Below, one piece after another: positions 54,687 to 63,503 of a DNA stretch of 64,000 bases; the first letter of the stretch is position 1, and each line of letters starts with the position of its first letter. The notes under the pieces were generated by a model. The model was not told the DNA's origin, did not search any database, and saw nothing but the letters and a program-made list of their open reading frames with translations. The position numbers and the translations under genes were made by a program. Location: NCBI GenBank assembly GCA_018401465.1, contig JAGYKE010000005.1, positions 124,001-188,000 on the forward strand, written 5' to 3'. This stretch comes from Aestuariivita sp. GTDB lineage: Bacteria > Pseudomonadota > Alphaproteobacteria > Rhodobacterales > Rhodobacteraceae.

Positions 54687-54700
54687 TCCGACCGAGAAAA

Positions 54701-56305
54701 CTACATCCGGAACACGCCGAAGCGTGTCTCCCCGATCGGCGCATTCAGCGCGGCCGACAGCGACAGCGCCAGCACGTCGCGGCTTTTGCGCGGGTCGATG
54801 ATCCCGTCGTCCCAGAGGCGCGCGCTGGCATAAAGCGGGTGCGACTGACGTTCGAACATCTCGATCGTGGGGCGCTTGAATTCGGCCTCGTCCTCGGCCG
54901 ACCATGTGCCGCCCTTGCGCTCGATCGCCTCGCGCCGCACCGTCGCCAGCACGCCTGCCGCCTGTTCGCCGCCCATGACGGAGATGCGGGAATTGGGCCA
55001 GGTCCAGAGAAAGCGCGGCTGGTAAGCGCGGCCCGACATGCCGTAATTGCCCGCGCCGAATGAGCCCCCCACCAGCATCGTGATCTTCGGCACCGCTGTC
55101 GTCGCCACCGCCGTCACCATCTTGGCCCCATGCCGCGCGATGCCTTCGTTCTCGTATTTGCGGCCCACCATGAAGCCGGTGATGTTCTGCAGGAAGACCA
55201 GCGGGATTTTGCGCTGGCTGCAGAGTTCGACGAAATGCGCGCCCTTCTGGGCGGCTTCCGAGAACAGCACGCCATTGTTGGCGATGATGCCGACGGGGCA
55301 GCCCTTCACATGGGCGAAGCCGCAGACCAGCGTCTCGCCGAAGCGCGCCTTGAATTCGTCGAAGCGCGATCCGTCCACGACACGGGCGATCACCTCGCGG
55401 ATGTCATAAGGCGTGCGCAGATCGGCCGGCACGACAGAAAGGATCTCCTCGGGGTCATAGGCGGGGTCCTCGGGTGATTGCATCTGCAGCCCGGCCCGGT
55501 GCCCCGCCCCGAGGTTCGCCACCGCCCGCCGGGCAAGCGCCAGCGCATGGGCGTCATCCTCGGCCAGATAATCGGCCACGCCCGACAGCCGCGTATGCAC
55601 GTCGCCGCCGCCCAGATCCTCGGCGCTGACCACCTCGCCCGTCGCAGCCTTTACCAAGGGCGGGCCGGCAAGGAAAATCGTCCCCTGCTCCTTCACGATG
55701 ATCGTGACGTCGGACATGGCCGGAACGTAAGCGCCACCAGCAGTGCAGGACCCCATGACCACCGCGATCTGGGGGATGCCCTTCGCGCTCATGTTCGCCT
55801 GATTGTAGAAGATGCGCCCGAAGTGATCGCGGTCGGGGAAGACCTCGTCCTGGTTGGGCAGGTTCGCGCCGCCCGAATCGACAAGGTAGATGCAGGGCAG
55901 ATGGTTCTCCGCCGCGATTTCCTGCGCGCGCAGGTGCTTCTTGACCGTCATCGGGTAATAGGTGCCGCCCTTCACGGTGGCGTCGTTGCAGATCACCATG
56001 ACCTCGCGCCCGTGCACGCAGCCGATGCCCGCGATGACACCCGCAGAAGGCGCGTCGCCGTCATACATGTCGTGGGCCGCCGTCGCGCCCACCTCGAGAA
56101 ACGGCGATCCGGGGTCGAGCAGGTTCGCCACGCGCCTGCGCGGCAGCATCTTGCCGCGCGATTCGTGGCGGTCGCGGGCCGCCTGACCGCCGCCGAAGCG
56201 CGCCGCCTCGGCCGCCGCCGCGACAGGCCCCAGCGCGGCGAGATGCGCGGCGCGGTTTGCGCGGGCCTGGTCGGAACCGGCGATATGGGACGAAGTCAGT
56301 TTCAT
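54701..56305 (-). CDS. liuB: 3-methylcrotonyl-CoA carboxylase, beta (carboxyltransferase) subunit
   Basis: Carboxyltransferase subunit that transfers CO2 from biotin to 3-methylcrotonyl-CoA. The 534-residue protein shows the crotonase-fold halves with [20 protein letters not shown] (about residues 145-164), [15 protein letters not shown] with its oxyanion glycines, and [20 protein letters not shown] in the second half. The start at 56305 ([20 protein letters not shown]) is the family's usual position; upstream residues are not conserved. An OmpW-like gene on the other strand separates it from the upstream acyl-CoA synthetase, so liuB needs its own promoter. Confidence 0.94.
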   Translation of the reverse strand: MKLTSSHIAGSDQARANRAAHLAALGPVAAAAEAARFGGGQAARDRHESRGKMLPRRRVANLLDPGSPFLEVGATAAHDMYDGDAPSAGVIAGIGCVHGREVMVICNDATVKGGTYYPMTVKKHLRAQEIAAENHLPCIYLVDSGGANLPNQDEVFPDRDHFGRIFYNQANMSAKGIPQIAVVMGSCTAGGAYVPAMSDVTIIVKEQGTIFLAGPPLVKAATGEVVSAEDLGGGDVHTRLSGVADYLAEDDAHALALARRAVANLGAGHRAGLQMQSPEDPAYDPEEILSVVPADLRTPYDIREVIARVVDGSRFDEFKARFGETLVCGFAHVKGCPVGIIANNGVLFSEAAQKGAHFVELCSQRKIPLVFLQNITGFMVGRKYENEGIARHGAKMVTAVATTAVPKITMLVGGSFGAGNYGMSGRAYQPRFLWTWPNSRISVMGGEQAAGVLATVRREAIERKGGTWSAEDEAEFKRPTIEMFERQSHPLYASARLWDDGIIDPRKSRDVLALSLSAALNAPIGETRFGVFRM

Positions 56306-56316
56306 GCAGGACCCCT

Positions 56317-56339
56317 TTCTGCCGCAGGTGCGGGCAGAA
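56317..56339. promoter_or_regulatory. Inverted repeat just upstream of liuB
   Basis: TTCTGCC (56317-56323) and GGCAGAA (56333-56339) are perfect 7-base arms with a 9-base spacer, 11 bases before the liuB ATG. It lies in the 128-base divergent gap to the ompW-like gene. Operator or leader hairpin. Confidence 0.35.
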
Positions 56340-56433
56340 TGCCGCACCACGGAACGTCATCCGATTGACCGAAATCAGTGCGCCACCCGAAGCGCTGCCC
56401 GAGACTCGCGCCGCACATCAGAGGAACGGAGCC

Positions 56434-57039
56434 ATGACAGGACACAAGGGCCTTCTTGCCATAACGACCGCGCTGGGCCTGATCGCCGCGCCCGCGCTGG
56501 CACAATCGCAGGGCGACTGGGCCTTTGGGTTCGGATTGGGCTGGGTGAACCCGAAATCGGACAACGGCGTGCTGGCGGGCGGCGCCGCCAGCGTGGACGA
56601 TAACACCCAGCTCATCATCACCGGGGAATACTTCATCGTCGACAATCTGGGGATCGAGCTTCTGGTCGCCACGCCGTTCGAACATGACGTGACCATCACC
56701 GGCATCGGCTATGCGGGCACCGTCAAACACCTACCGCCGACCCTGTCGTTGAACTATCACTTCCCGACGCGCACGCCGTTCAAGCCCTATCTCGGGCTTG
56801 GGGTGAACTATACGACCTTCTTCGACGAGGTCTCGCCGCTCGGCGTGCTGAGCCTTGACGATTCCTGGGGTGTCGCGGTGCAGGCGGGCGTCGACTACAT
56901 GGTCAGCGACCGCGACGCGCTGCGTCTCACGGCGCGCTGGATCGACATCAACACCGACGTGTTCCTGAATGGCGCCCCGATTGGAACCGCCGAAATCGAC
57001 CCGGTTGTCGTCAGCCTGTCCTACGTCCGCCAGTTCTAG
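56434..57039 (+). CDS. ompW: OmpW family outer-membrane protein
   Basis: Predicted 8-stranded outer-membrane beta barrel of 201 residues. It has a signal peptide (MTGHKGLLAITTALGLIAAP then ALA, cut near residue 23), alternating hydrophobic strands and a C-terminal Phe (VSLSYVRQF), the barrel-assembly signal. NLGIELLVATPFEHDVTITG and HLPPTLSLNYHFPTRTPFKP then YLGLGVNYT are characteristic of OmpW. OmpW barrels are thought to pass small hydrophobic molecules. A GAGGAACGGAG ribosome site precedes the ATG. It lies inside the liu cluster on the opposite strand. Confidence 0.88.
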   Translation: MTGHKGLLAITTALGLIAAPALAQSQGDWAFGFGLGWVNPKSDNGVLAGGAASVDDNTQLIITGEYFIVDNLGIELLVATPFEHDVTITGIGYAGTVKHLPPTLSLNYHFPTRTPFKPYLGLGVNYTTFFDEVSPLGVLSLDDSWGVAVQAGVDYMVSDRDALRLTARWIDINTDVFLNGAPIGTAEIDPVVVSLSYVRQF

Positions 57040-57065
57040 GCGGGGCTTCCCGGCGGGGCGCTGCG

Positions 57066-58538
57066 TCATGCCGCGCCCCCCGGTTCCGCCGCCGCGCGCG
57101 CCTTCAGCTCCTTGCGGATCACCTTGCCGGTGACCGTCATCGGCAGCGCATCGAGAAAGGCGATTTCCCTGGGATAGGAATGGCTTGCAAGCCGGTCCTT
57201 GACCCAGTCCCGCAGCTCTTCGGCTGAGGTTCGTGTGCAGTCCTTCAGCACGACATAGGCCTTGACAATCTCGGTGCGCAGCGCATCGGGCTTGCCCACC
57301 ACCCCCACGGTGGCGACGGCCGGGTGGGTCAGGAGGCAATCTTCGATCTCGGCCGGGCCGATGCGGTAGCCCGCGGATGTGATTACATCGTCCTCGCGGC
57401 CCACGAAGCGCAGGTAAGCGCCTTCCCAGATGCCGCGGTCCCCGGTCAGCATCCAGTCGCCGCGGAACTTCTCTGCGGTCGCCTGCGGATTGTTCCAGTA
57501 GCCCAGCATCATCGACGGCGCGCCCCGCCGCAGGGCGATGTCGCCCTCACCGTCGGTCGGGTTTCCCGCCCTGTCTATGACGCCCAGATCGAAGCCCGGC
57601 ACCACCTTCCCGATGCAGCCGGGGCGCGGTGGGAAATCGGCGGCACAGGACGAGGCCACCATGTTGCATTCGGTCTGGCCGTAGAATTCGTTGATCATCA
57701 GCCCGAAGGCCCCCCGCCCCCAAGACAGCATCTCGGCGCCCAGAGGTTCGCCCCCCGACGCGACCGACCGCAGGCCGGGAATCGCCTGATCCGCGGCTTT
57801 CAGCATGCGCAGGGCGGTCGGCGGGAAGAACACGTTGCGCACGCCCGCCTCGGCGCAGATGCGCGCGGCCCCTTGCGCGGTAAACTTCTCCATCCGCGCC
57901 GCCACCACCGGCACGCGCAGCGCCAGCCCGGGCATGAGCACGTCGAACAGCCCCCCGATCCAGGCCCAGTCGGCGGGCGTCCAGATCACGTCGCCGGGTT
58001 GCCCCAGATGGTTGTGACTGATCGCGACGCCGGGCAGATGGCCCGTCAGCACGCCATGCCCGTGCAGCGCGCCCTTGGGCCGCCCCGTCGTGCCCGAGGT
58101 ATAGATCAGAACCGCGGGCGTGTCGGGCCCGACCGGGGCAAAGGGCACCGGATCGCCGGGAATGCCCGCCTTGGCGGCATCCCATGCCTCGGCCAGATCG
58201 CCCAGAAGCGCCGCGCCTTCCGCATCGGTCAGGACGATCAAGCACCCTGCATCATCGATGCGCGTGGCCAGCGCGTCATGTTTGAACAGCTTGAACAAAG
58301 GCACCGAGATCGCGCCGATCTTCCAGATCGCCAGATGCGCGGCGGCGCACCACGGCGTCTGGCTGAGCAGGACGCCGACTCTGTCGCCCGGACGCACACG
58401 CGCGCTCAGCGCGCGGGCCAGCCCGTCGGTCATGACAGCCAGATCACCAAAGGTCACATCGCGGCGCATCGGCCCCGTCAGATCGACAAACGCAATTTTT
58501 TCCGATTCATTATCAAGGCATTGGGCGGCCATGTTCAT
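57066..58538 (-). CDS. AMP-binding acyl-CoA synthetase in the liu cluster
   Basis: ANL-superfamily ligase that activates a carboxylic acid to its CoA thioester through an acyl-AMP. The 490-residue product has the P-loop IYTSGTTGRPKGALHGHG (about residues 155-172), INEFYGQTEC, LTGDRGIWEGAYLRFVGRED, and the catalytic Lys in TVTGKVIRKELK near the C terminus. It resembles short acetyl/medium-chain synthetases. In this cluster it may activate isovalerate or acetoacetate; the substrate is an inference. ATG at 58538 overlaps the stop of the small upstream gene by 4 bases. Confidence 0.88.
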   Translation of the reverse strand: MNMAAQCLDNESEKIAFVDLTGPMRRDVTFGDLAVMTDGLARALSARVRPGDRVGVLLSQTPWCAAAHLAIWKIGAISVPLFKLFKHDALATRIDDAGCLIVLTDAEGAALLGDLAEAWDAAKAGIPGDPVPFAPVGPDTPAVLIYTSGTTGRPKGALHGHGVLTGHLPGVAISHNHLGQPGDVIWTPADWAWIGGLFDVLMPGLALRVPVVAARMEKFTAQGAARICAEAGVRNVFFPPTALRMLKAADQAIPGLRSVASGGEPLGAEMLSWGRGAFGLMINEFYGQTECNMVASSCAADFPPRPGCIGKVVPGFDLGVIDRAGNPTDGEGDIALRRGAPSMMLGYWNNPQATAEKFRGDWMLTGDRGIWEGAYLRFVGREDDVITSAGYRIGPAEIEDCLLTHPAVATVGVVGKPDALRTEIVKAYVVLKDCTRTSAEELRDWVKDRLASHSYPREIAFLDALPMTVTGKVIRKELKARAAAEPGGAA

Positions 58539-58807
58539 GTCCCGCCCTCCTGCACCTGAACGATGCGCCCCAGCGCGTCGACTGCATAAAGCGTGCCGGC
58601 ACACCGCACCGCCAGCCCTCCCGCATCTCCGCGTGGCCAACCCATGCAGGCGGACGGGTTCCCGCCATGCAGCGATACGTGATGACGCGCCACACGGTCG
58701 ATCACCTGCGAGGGGTCGCGCGCCGCGTGATGGCGTCCGGTCAGGAAGGCGCCGATCGCCACGACGCCAAGAAGGACGCCAAGGCTGATCAGCACCGACC
58801 GGGGCAT
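58535..58807 (-). CDS. Small hypothetical protein in the liu cluster
   Basis: A 90-residue protein with an N-terminal hydrophobic helix (LISLGVLLGVVAIGAFL, residues 5-21) acting as signal anchor or signal peptide, and a short domain with two cysteines (SACMGW and VRCAGTLYAVD). The last part (CAGTLYAVDALGRIVQVQEG) looks like a small beta hairpin. Its ATG shares one base with the liuA stop and its stop overlaps the synthetase start, so it is embedded in the operon. Family not recognised. Confidence 0.65.
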   Translation of the reverse strand: MPRSVLISLGVLLGVVAIGAFLTGRHHAARDPSQVIDRVARHHVSLHGGNPSACMGWPRGDAGGLAVRCAGTLYAVDALGRIVQVQEGGT

Positions 58808-59973
58808 CAGCCCGCCATCTCCGACATCAACTCGCGCCCGATCAGCATGCGGCGGATCTCGCTGGTCCCGGCCCCGATCTCCATCAGCTTCGCATCGCGG
58901 AAGATGCGCGCCACGGGCGAATCGTTCAGGAACCCCGCGCCCCCCATGGCCTGCACCGCCTGATGCGCCTGGGTCATCGCGACCTCCGAGGCATAAAGGC
59001 AGCAGGCCGCCGCGTCCTGGCGGGTGATCTCGCCCCGGTCGCAGGCCTTGGCGCATTCATAGACATAGGCGCGCGCCGAATTCATCGCCGTGTACATGTC
59101 GGCGATCTTGCCCTGCATCAGCTGGAAATTTCCGATGGGCTGGCCGAATTGCTTGCGGGTGGCGAGATAAGGCATGATCTCGTCCAGACAGGCGGCCATG
59201 ATCCCCGTCCCGATCCCCGCCAGCACGACGCGTTCATAGTCGAGCCCCGACATCAGGACCGCGACGCCGCGCCCTTCTTCGCCCAGCACGTTGTCGAAGG
59301 GGACTTCCACGTCCTCGAAGATCAGTTCGGCCGTGTTCGACCCGCGCATGCCCAGCTTGTCGAAATGGGGCGAGGTGGAAAAGCCGGTCATCTCCTTCTC
59401 GATCAGGAAGGCGGTGATGCCCTTGGATCCCGCATCCGGGTCGGTCTTGGCATAGACGACCAGCGTGTCGGCGTCAGGGCCGTTGGTGATCCAGTACTTC
59501 GTGCCGTTCAGGACATAGCGGTCGTTGCGCTTTTCCGCGCGCAGCTTCATCGACACGACGTCCGATCCCGCCCCCGCCTCGGACATGGCCAGCGCGCCGA
59601 CATGGTCGCCCGAGACAAGGCGCGGCAGGTATTTCGCCCGCTGATCGGCTGTGCCGTTCAGCTTGATCTGGTTCACGCAGAGATTGGAATGCGCGCCATA
59701 GGACAAGGACACGCTGGCGGAAGCGCGCGCGATCTCCTCGATCGCGATGACATGGGCAAGGTATCCCATGCCCGCGCCGCCATATTCCTCGTCCACCGTG
59801 ATGCCGAGCAGGCCCAGTTCGCCCATCTCGCGCCAGAGCTCGTTCGGAAAGGCGTTCTTGCGGTCGATCTCGGCCGCCATCGGCTTGACCCGCTCCTGCG
59901 CCCAGCGATGCACCATGTCGCGCAGAGAGTTGACCTCATCCCCCAGGTCGAACCGCATAACCGCGTTGAACAT
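58807..59973 (-). CDS. liuA: Isovaleryl-CoA dehydrogenase
   Basis: FAD enzyme that oxidises isovaleryl-CoA to 3-methylcrotonyl-CoA in leucine degradation, passing electrons to ETF. The 388-residue protein is a typical acyl-CoA dehydrogenase. [20 protein letters not shown] is the flavin-site signature, and [16 protein letters not shown] has Glu at the place of the IVD-specific catalytic base. Near the C terminus [20 protein letters not shown] and [20 protein letters not shown] are normal. It is first in the liu transcript, behind a well-formed promoter. Confidence 0.95.
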   Translation of the reverse strand: MFNAVMRFDLGDEVNSLRDMVHRWAQERVKPMAAEIDRKNAFPNELWREMGELGLLGITVDEEYGGAGMGYLAHVIAIEEIARASASVSLSYGAHSNLCVNQIKLNGTADQRAKYLPRLVSGDHVGALAMSEAGAGSDVVSMKLRAEKRNDRYVLNGTKYWITNGPDADTLVVYAKTDPDAGSKGITAFLIEKEMTGFSTSPHFDKLGMRGSNTAELIFEDVEVPFDNVLGEEGRGVAVLMSGLDYERVVLAGIGTGIMAACLDEIMPYLATRKQFGQPIGNFQLMQGKIADMYTAMNSARAYVYECAKACDRGEITRQDAAACCLYASEVAMTQAHQAVQAMGGAGFLNDSPVARIFRDAKLMEIGAGTSEIRRMLIGRELMSEMAG

Positions 59974-59995
59974 CGCCGTCTCTCCCCCGGTTTAT

Positions 59996-60009
59996 TGAAC
60001 AACTGTTCA
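59996..60009. promoter_or_regulatory. liuA: Perfect palindrome TGAACAACTGTTCA at the liuA start point
   Basis: TGAACA (59996-60001), AC, TGTTCA (60004-60009). It abuts the -10 of the predicted promoter and covers its start point, 23 bases before the liuA ATG. This is the geometry expected of a repressor operator, for example for a TetR-type leucine-pathway regulator; no regulator gene is in the window. Confidence 0.6.
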
Positions 60010-60039
60010 TTTATAGGCCGGAACGCCCGAACCGGTCAA
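60010..60039 (-). promoter_or_regulatory. liuA: Promoter of the liuA operon
   Basis: On the minus strand TTGACC (60039-60034), 18 bases and TATAAA (60015-60010) are a near-consensus sigma-70 promoter: five of six matches in each box. Transcription would start near 60003, giving a leader of about 30 bases. Confidence 0.65.
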
Positions 60040-60098
60040 GCACAGCCCGTTGCGGGCCCTCCGTCGGCATCGAATTCTCGCAGAAAATTCGCCCCTTG

Positions 60099-61292
60099 TC
60101 AGGCGGACTGATACACCGCGCCCACCTCGGCTCGGATGATGCGGGCGATCAGCGCGCAATCGTCCAGACTGAAGGTCAGCGGCACCCGCATGTCGAGGAT
60201 ACCGGCCAGAACCCGGTCCGTTTCCGGCATGCGCGGCGCCTCGACATAGCGCCAGCTGTCATAGCGCGAGGTGAAGGCGACCGGCTCGGCCGCGCCGAAC
60301 CATTTCAGCTCCACCCCCCGCGCGGCGCAGCGGCGCACGACATCCGACACCTTCCCACCCGCCCAGTCCAGCAGCAGGACCTGGAAGGACGACCCGACAT
60401 AGCGTTCCTCGGCCGGCCGTTCGATCACGGTCAGCCCGGGCGTGCCGCGCAGGCCGTCCTCGAGCACGCGGTAGCGGTCGTTCCAACGGTCGACCTCCGC
60501 GTCGAGTGCCCGCAGCTGCGGCCGCAGGATCGACGCGCGCAGGTTGTCCATCCGGCCCGAGATGTTGGGCGTCACGTATTTCACCCGCTCGAACACCGAC
60601 GGATCCGGTGCCGCGAGGTGGCGTTCATAAAGCATGTAGGACCCCGACAGGATCACCGCCCGCGCCGCGATCTCTTCATCGTCAGTGACAAGGAAGCCGC
60701 CCTCGCCCGAATTCACATGCTTGTAGGTCTGGCAGGAATAACACCCCACCGCCCCGTGCCGCCCCGACGGCACCCCGCGCCAGGCGGCCCCCATCGTATG
60801 GGCGCAATCCTCGATCACGGTGATGCCCGCCGCGTCGCAGATCGCCATCAGGCGGTCCATGTCGCAGATATGCCCGCGCATGTGCGACAACAGCAGCACC
60901 TTCGCCTGCCCCGCCTTCGCCTCTAGATCGTCGAGGTCGATGGTCAGCTGTTCCGTCACGCCCACGAAGACCGGCACGGCGCCCACACTGGCGATCGCGC
61001 CCGGCACGGGGGCCAAGGTGAAGGCATTCGACAGGACGCAGTCGCCCGGACCCACCCCCACTGCGCGCAGCGCCGTCGACATCGCATAGCCGCCCGAGGC
61101 GACGGCCAGGCAGTATTTCGCCCCAGTCAGCGCAGCAAAGTCTTGTTCAAGGCGCGCGGTCTCGCTGATCTCGCCCGCCTTGGTGTTGTAGCGGTGCAGC
61201 CGTCCGTGCCGCAGCACGTCCAAAGCCGCCGCGATCCCCTCTTCGGGGATCGGTTCTTGCTGGGTGAAGTTGCCGGTGAAGATTTCGGTCAT
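60099..61292 (-). CDS. DegT/DnrJ/EryC1/StrS family aminotransferase
   Basis: PLP-dependent sugar-type aminotransferase of 397 residues. The Lys for PLP is in CQTYKHVNSGEGGFLVTDD (about residue 198); DCAHTMGAAW holds the conserved Asp-Cys-Ala-His cofactor region and GGYAMSTALRAVGVGPGDCV the N-terminal PLP-phosphate region. Such enzymes usually aminate keto-sugars for surface polysaccharides or antibiotics. No sugar-nucleotide genes flank it, so the substrate is open. It is downstream of gph on the same strand. Confidence 0.85.
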   Translation of the reverse strand: MTEIFTGNFTQQEPIPEEGIAAALDVLRHGRLHRYNTKAGEISETARLEQDFAALTGAKYCLAVASGGYAMSTALRAVGVGPGDCVLSNAFTLAPVPGAIASVGAVPVFVGVTEQLTIDLDDLEAKAGQAKVLLLSHMRGHICDMDRLMAICDAAGITVIEDCAHTMGAAWRGVPSGRHGAVGCYSCQTYKHVNSGEGGFLVTDDEEIAARAVILSGSYMLYERHLAAPDPSVFERVKYVTPNISGRMDNLRASILRPQLRALDAEVDRWNDRYRVLEDGLRGTPGLTVIERPAEERYVGSSFQVLLLDWAGGKVSDVVRRCAARGVELKWFGAAEPVAFTSRYDSWRYVEAPRMPETDRVLAGILDMRVPLTFSLDDCALIARIIRAEVGAVYQSA

Positions 61293-61361
61293 GGGGCAGT
61301 TGTGGGGCCGCCCCCGCCGCCGGTCAAGCGCCCGGGCGACGATTTGGCCCCGGCGTGCGGC

Positions 61362-62024
61362 CTAAGGGAGCAGGCGATGGGCCAACCCCGGCAGATCGGC
61401 GAAATCGGCCAGAAGCGCCTCGGGGGCGAGTGCGGCCATATCCTCGCCCGAGGGGCCGAAGGTGACCAGAACCGACGGCACGCCCGCCGCCCGGGCCGTG
61501 TTGCGGTCGGTGTCGCTGTCGCCCACGAGCAGCATGCGCGCAGGGTCACCCCCCGCCCGCCGCGCCGCTTCACGCAAAGGTTCGGGGTCGGGCTTTTTCA
61601 CCGGCAGCGTATCCGCGCCGACCAGCGAGGCGAACACACCCCGAACCCCCAGCCGCTGCAGCAGCAGATCGGCCAGGCCTTCGGGCTTGTTGGTGCAGAT
61701 GCCCACCGCGAATCCCGCGCGGTCAAGCTCGGCCACCGCCTCCAGCGCGCCGGGATACAGCCGGGTGTGGCGGTCGATATCCTGCGCATAGGCTTCCAGA
61801 AGGACAGGGTAATACTCGGTCACCACATCGGCGTCGAACCGCCCGGCCCGCTCCAGCCCCCGCGTCAGCATCATCCGCCCGCCGCGCAGGGCAATCCCTG
61901 CGTCGCGCAGCGGGTCGAGCACGTCGCCCAGCCCCATGGCGCGGAAACAGACATTGGCGGCGGCGACCAGATCGCCGCTTGTGTCGGCGAGCGTGCCGTC
62001 GAGATCAAAGATGACCGTGCGCAT
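61362..62024 (-). CDS. gph: Phosphoglycolate phosphatase (HAD family)
   Basis: HAD-superfamily phosphatase of 220 residues. Motif I is IFDLDGTLADTSGDL with the nucleophile Asp at the N terminus; motif II is the ICTNKP segment; motif III/IV is KKPDPEPL and LLVGDSDTD. Length and SGDL/ANVCFRAMGL cap sequence match bacterial Gph, which removes 2-phosphoglycolate, though other small phosphates are possible substrates. An AAAGGAA ribosome site precedes the ATG. It is divergent from glmU. Confidence 0.85.
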   Translation of the reverse strand: MRTVIFDLDGTLADTSGDLVAAANVCFRAMGLGDVLDPLRDAGIALRGGRMMLTRGLERAGRFDADVVTEYYPVLLEAYAQDIDRHTRLYPGALEAVAELDRAGFAVGICTNKPEGLADLLLQRLGVRGVFASLVGADTLPVKKPDPEPLREAARRAGGDPARMLLVGDSDTDRNTARAAGVPSVLVTFGPSGEDMAALAPEALLADFADLPGLAHRLLP

Positions 62025-62035
62025 GTGTTCCTTTC

Positions 62036-62049
62036 GGCGGACATCCGCC
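62036..62049. repeat. Short hairpin between gph and glmU
   Basis: GGCGG-ACAT-CCGCC gives a 5-base-pair stem in the 126-base divergent gap, 11 bases upstream of gph. Significance unknown; such short GC stems are common in this DNA. Confidence 0.2.
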
Positions 62050-62150
62050 CGGTGGTGTTGCAGCCCGCAACGCGAAGTGAAGCGCTCCCCGCTTGCTTCG
62101 CGCCGTCAGACCGATAAAACGGCAGCATAAGAAAAACAAAGAGATTTCGC

Positions 62151-63500
62151 ATGACGATTGCCTTGGTAATTTTGGCGGCCGGAAAAGGAACCCGGATGAA
62201 CTCGGACCTGCCGAAGGTCCTGCATCCGCTGGGACAGGCCCCGATGCTGGCCCATGCCGTGGCGGCGGGCCGCGCGCTTGAGCCCGCGAGGGTGATCGTC
62301 GTGGCAGGGCACGGGGCCGATGCAGTCGGCGCGGCCCTGGCCGAGATCGACGACGAGGCGCAGGTCGTCCTGCAGACCGAACAGCTGGGCACAGCCCATG
62401 CCGTGGCACAGGCGCGCGACGCGCTGGCCGGGTTCGACGGCGACGCGGTCGTCCTCTATGGCGACACGCCTTTCATCCGGGCCGAAACGCTGGACCGGAT
62501 GCTGGCGGCACGGGCGCAGGCGGATGTCGTCGTGCTAGGCTTTCACGCCGCCGATCCGGCCCGCTATGGCCGCCTCGTGACCGACGGCGACGCGCTGCTG
62601 CGGATCGTCGAATACAAGGATGCGACAGATCAGGAACGCGCCATAAGTCTCTGCAACAGCGGACTTGTCGCCGCAAGGTCCGAGGTTCTGTTCGATCTGG
62701 TTGGTGCTGTCGGGAACGACAATGCGGCCGGCGAATATTATCTGACCGACATCGTGGAACTGGCGCGCGCCCGGGGGCTGCGCACCGGTTTCGTCACCTG
62801 CGACGAGACCGAGACGCTGGGCATCAACAGCCGTGCCGAACTTGCGCGCGCCGAGGCCATCTTTCAGGCCCGCGCGCGGGCCGATCATATGGAGAACGGC
62901 GTCACGCTTATGGCGCCCGATACCGTGCACTTCGCGCTCGATACCGTGATCGGGCGCGATGCGGTGGTGGAACCGAACGTGGTCTTCGGCCCCGGCGTGT
63001 CGGTGGAATCGGGCGCCACGATCCGGGCGTTTTCGCATCTGGAAGGCGCGCATGTGGGCCAGGGTGCGGTGGTCGGGCCCTATGCCCGTCTGCGCCCTGG
63101 CACGGAACTGGGCAACGACGCGCGCATCGGCAATTTCGTGGAGATCAAAGCCGCGCAGATCGGTGAAGGCGCCAAGGTCAACCACCTGTCCTATATCGGC
63201 GACGCGACGGTGGGCGATGCCAGCAACATCGGGGCGGGCACGATCACCTGCAATTATGATGGCGTGATGAAGCACGAAACCCATATCGGCGCGCACGTCT
63301 TCATCGGGTCGAACACGATGCTTGTCGCCCCCGTGACCATCGGGGACGAGGCCATGACCGCCACCGGTGCCGTGGTGACCCGCAACGTCGAGGCGGGCGC
63401 GCTTGCCATCGGGCGGGCCGAAGTGGTGAACAAGCCCGGCGCGGCGCGCAAACTCATGGACATGCTGCGCGCACGCAAGGCGAAACGCGAAGGGAAGTAG
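62151..63500 (+). CDS. glmU: Bifunctional UDP-N-acetylglucosamine pyrophosphorylase / GlcN-1-P acetyltransferase
   Basis: Makes UDP-GlcNAc for peptidoglycan and LPS. The 449-residue product has the nucleotidyltransferase N half with LAAGKGTRMNSDLPKVLHPL (residues about 7-26), LQTEQLGTAHAV and YGDTPFI, and a left-handed beta-helix C half with hexapeptide repeats, including KAAQIGEGAKVNHLSYIGDA and NIGAGTITCNYDGVMKHET, the acetyltransferase active site. The ribosome site AAAGAGA precedes the ATG. glmS follows three bases after the stop, a common alphaproteobacterial pairing. Confidence 0.97.
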   Translation: MTIALVILAAGKGTRMNSDLPKVLHPLGQAPMLAHAVAAGRALEPARVIVVAGHGADAVGAALAEIDDEAQVVLQTEQLGTAHAVAQARDALAGFDGDAVVLYGDTPFIRAETLDRMLAARAQADVVVLGFHAADPARYGRLVTDGDALLRIVEYKDATDQERAISLCNSGLVAARSEVLFDLVGAVGNDNAAGEYYLTDIVELARARGLRTGFVTCDETETLGINSRAELARAEAIFQARARADHMENGVTLMAPDTVHFALDTVIGRDAVVEPNVVFGPGVSVESGATIRAFSHLEGAHVGQGAVVGPYARLRPGTELGNDARIGNFVEIKAAQIGEGAKVNHLSYIGDATVGDASNIGAGTITCNYDGVMKHETHIGAHVFIGSNTMLVAPVTIGDEAMTATGAVVTRNVEAGALAIGRAEVVNKPGAARKLMDMLRARKAKREGK

Positions 63501-63503
63501 GTT

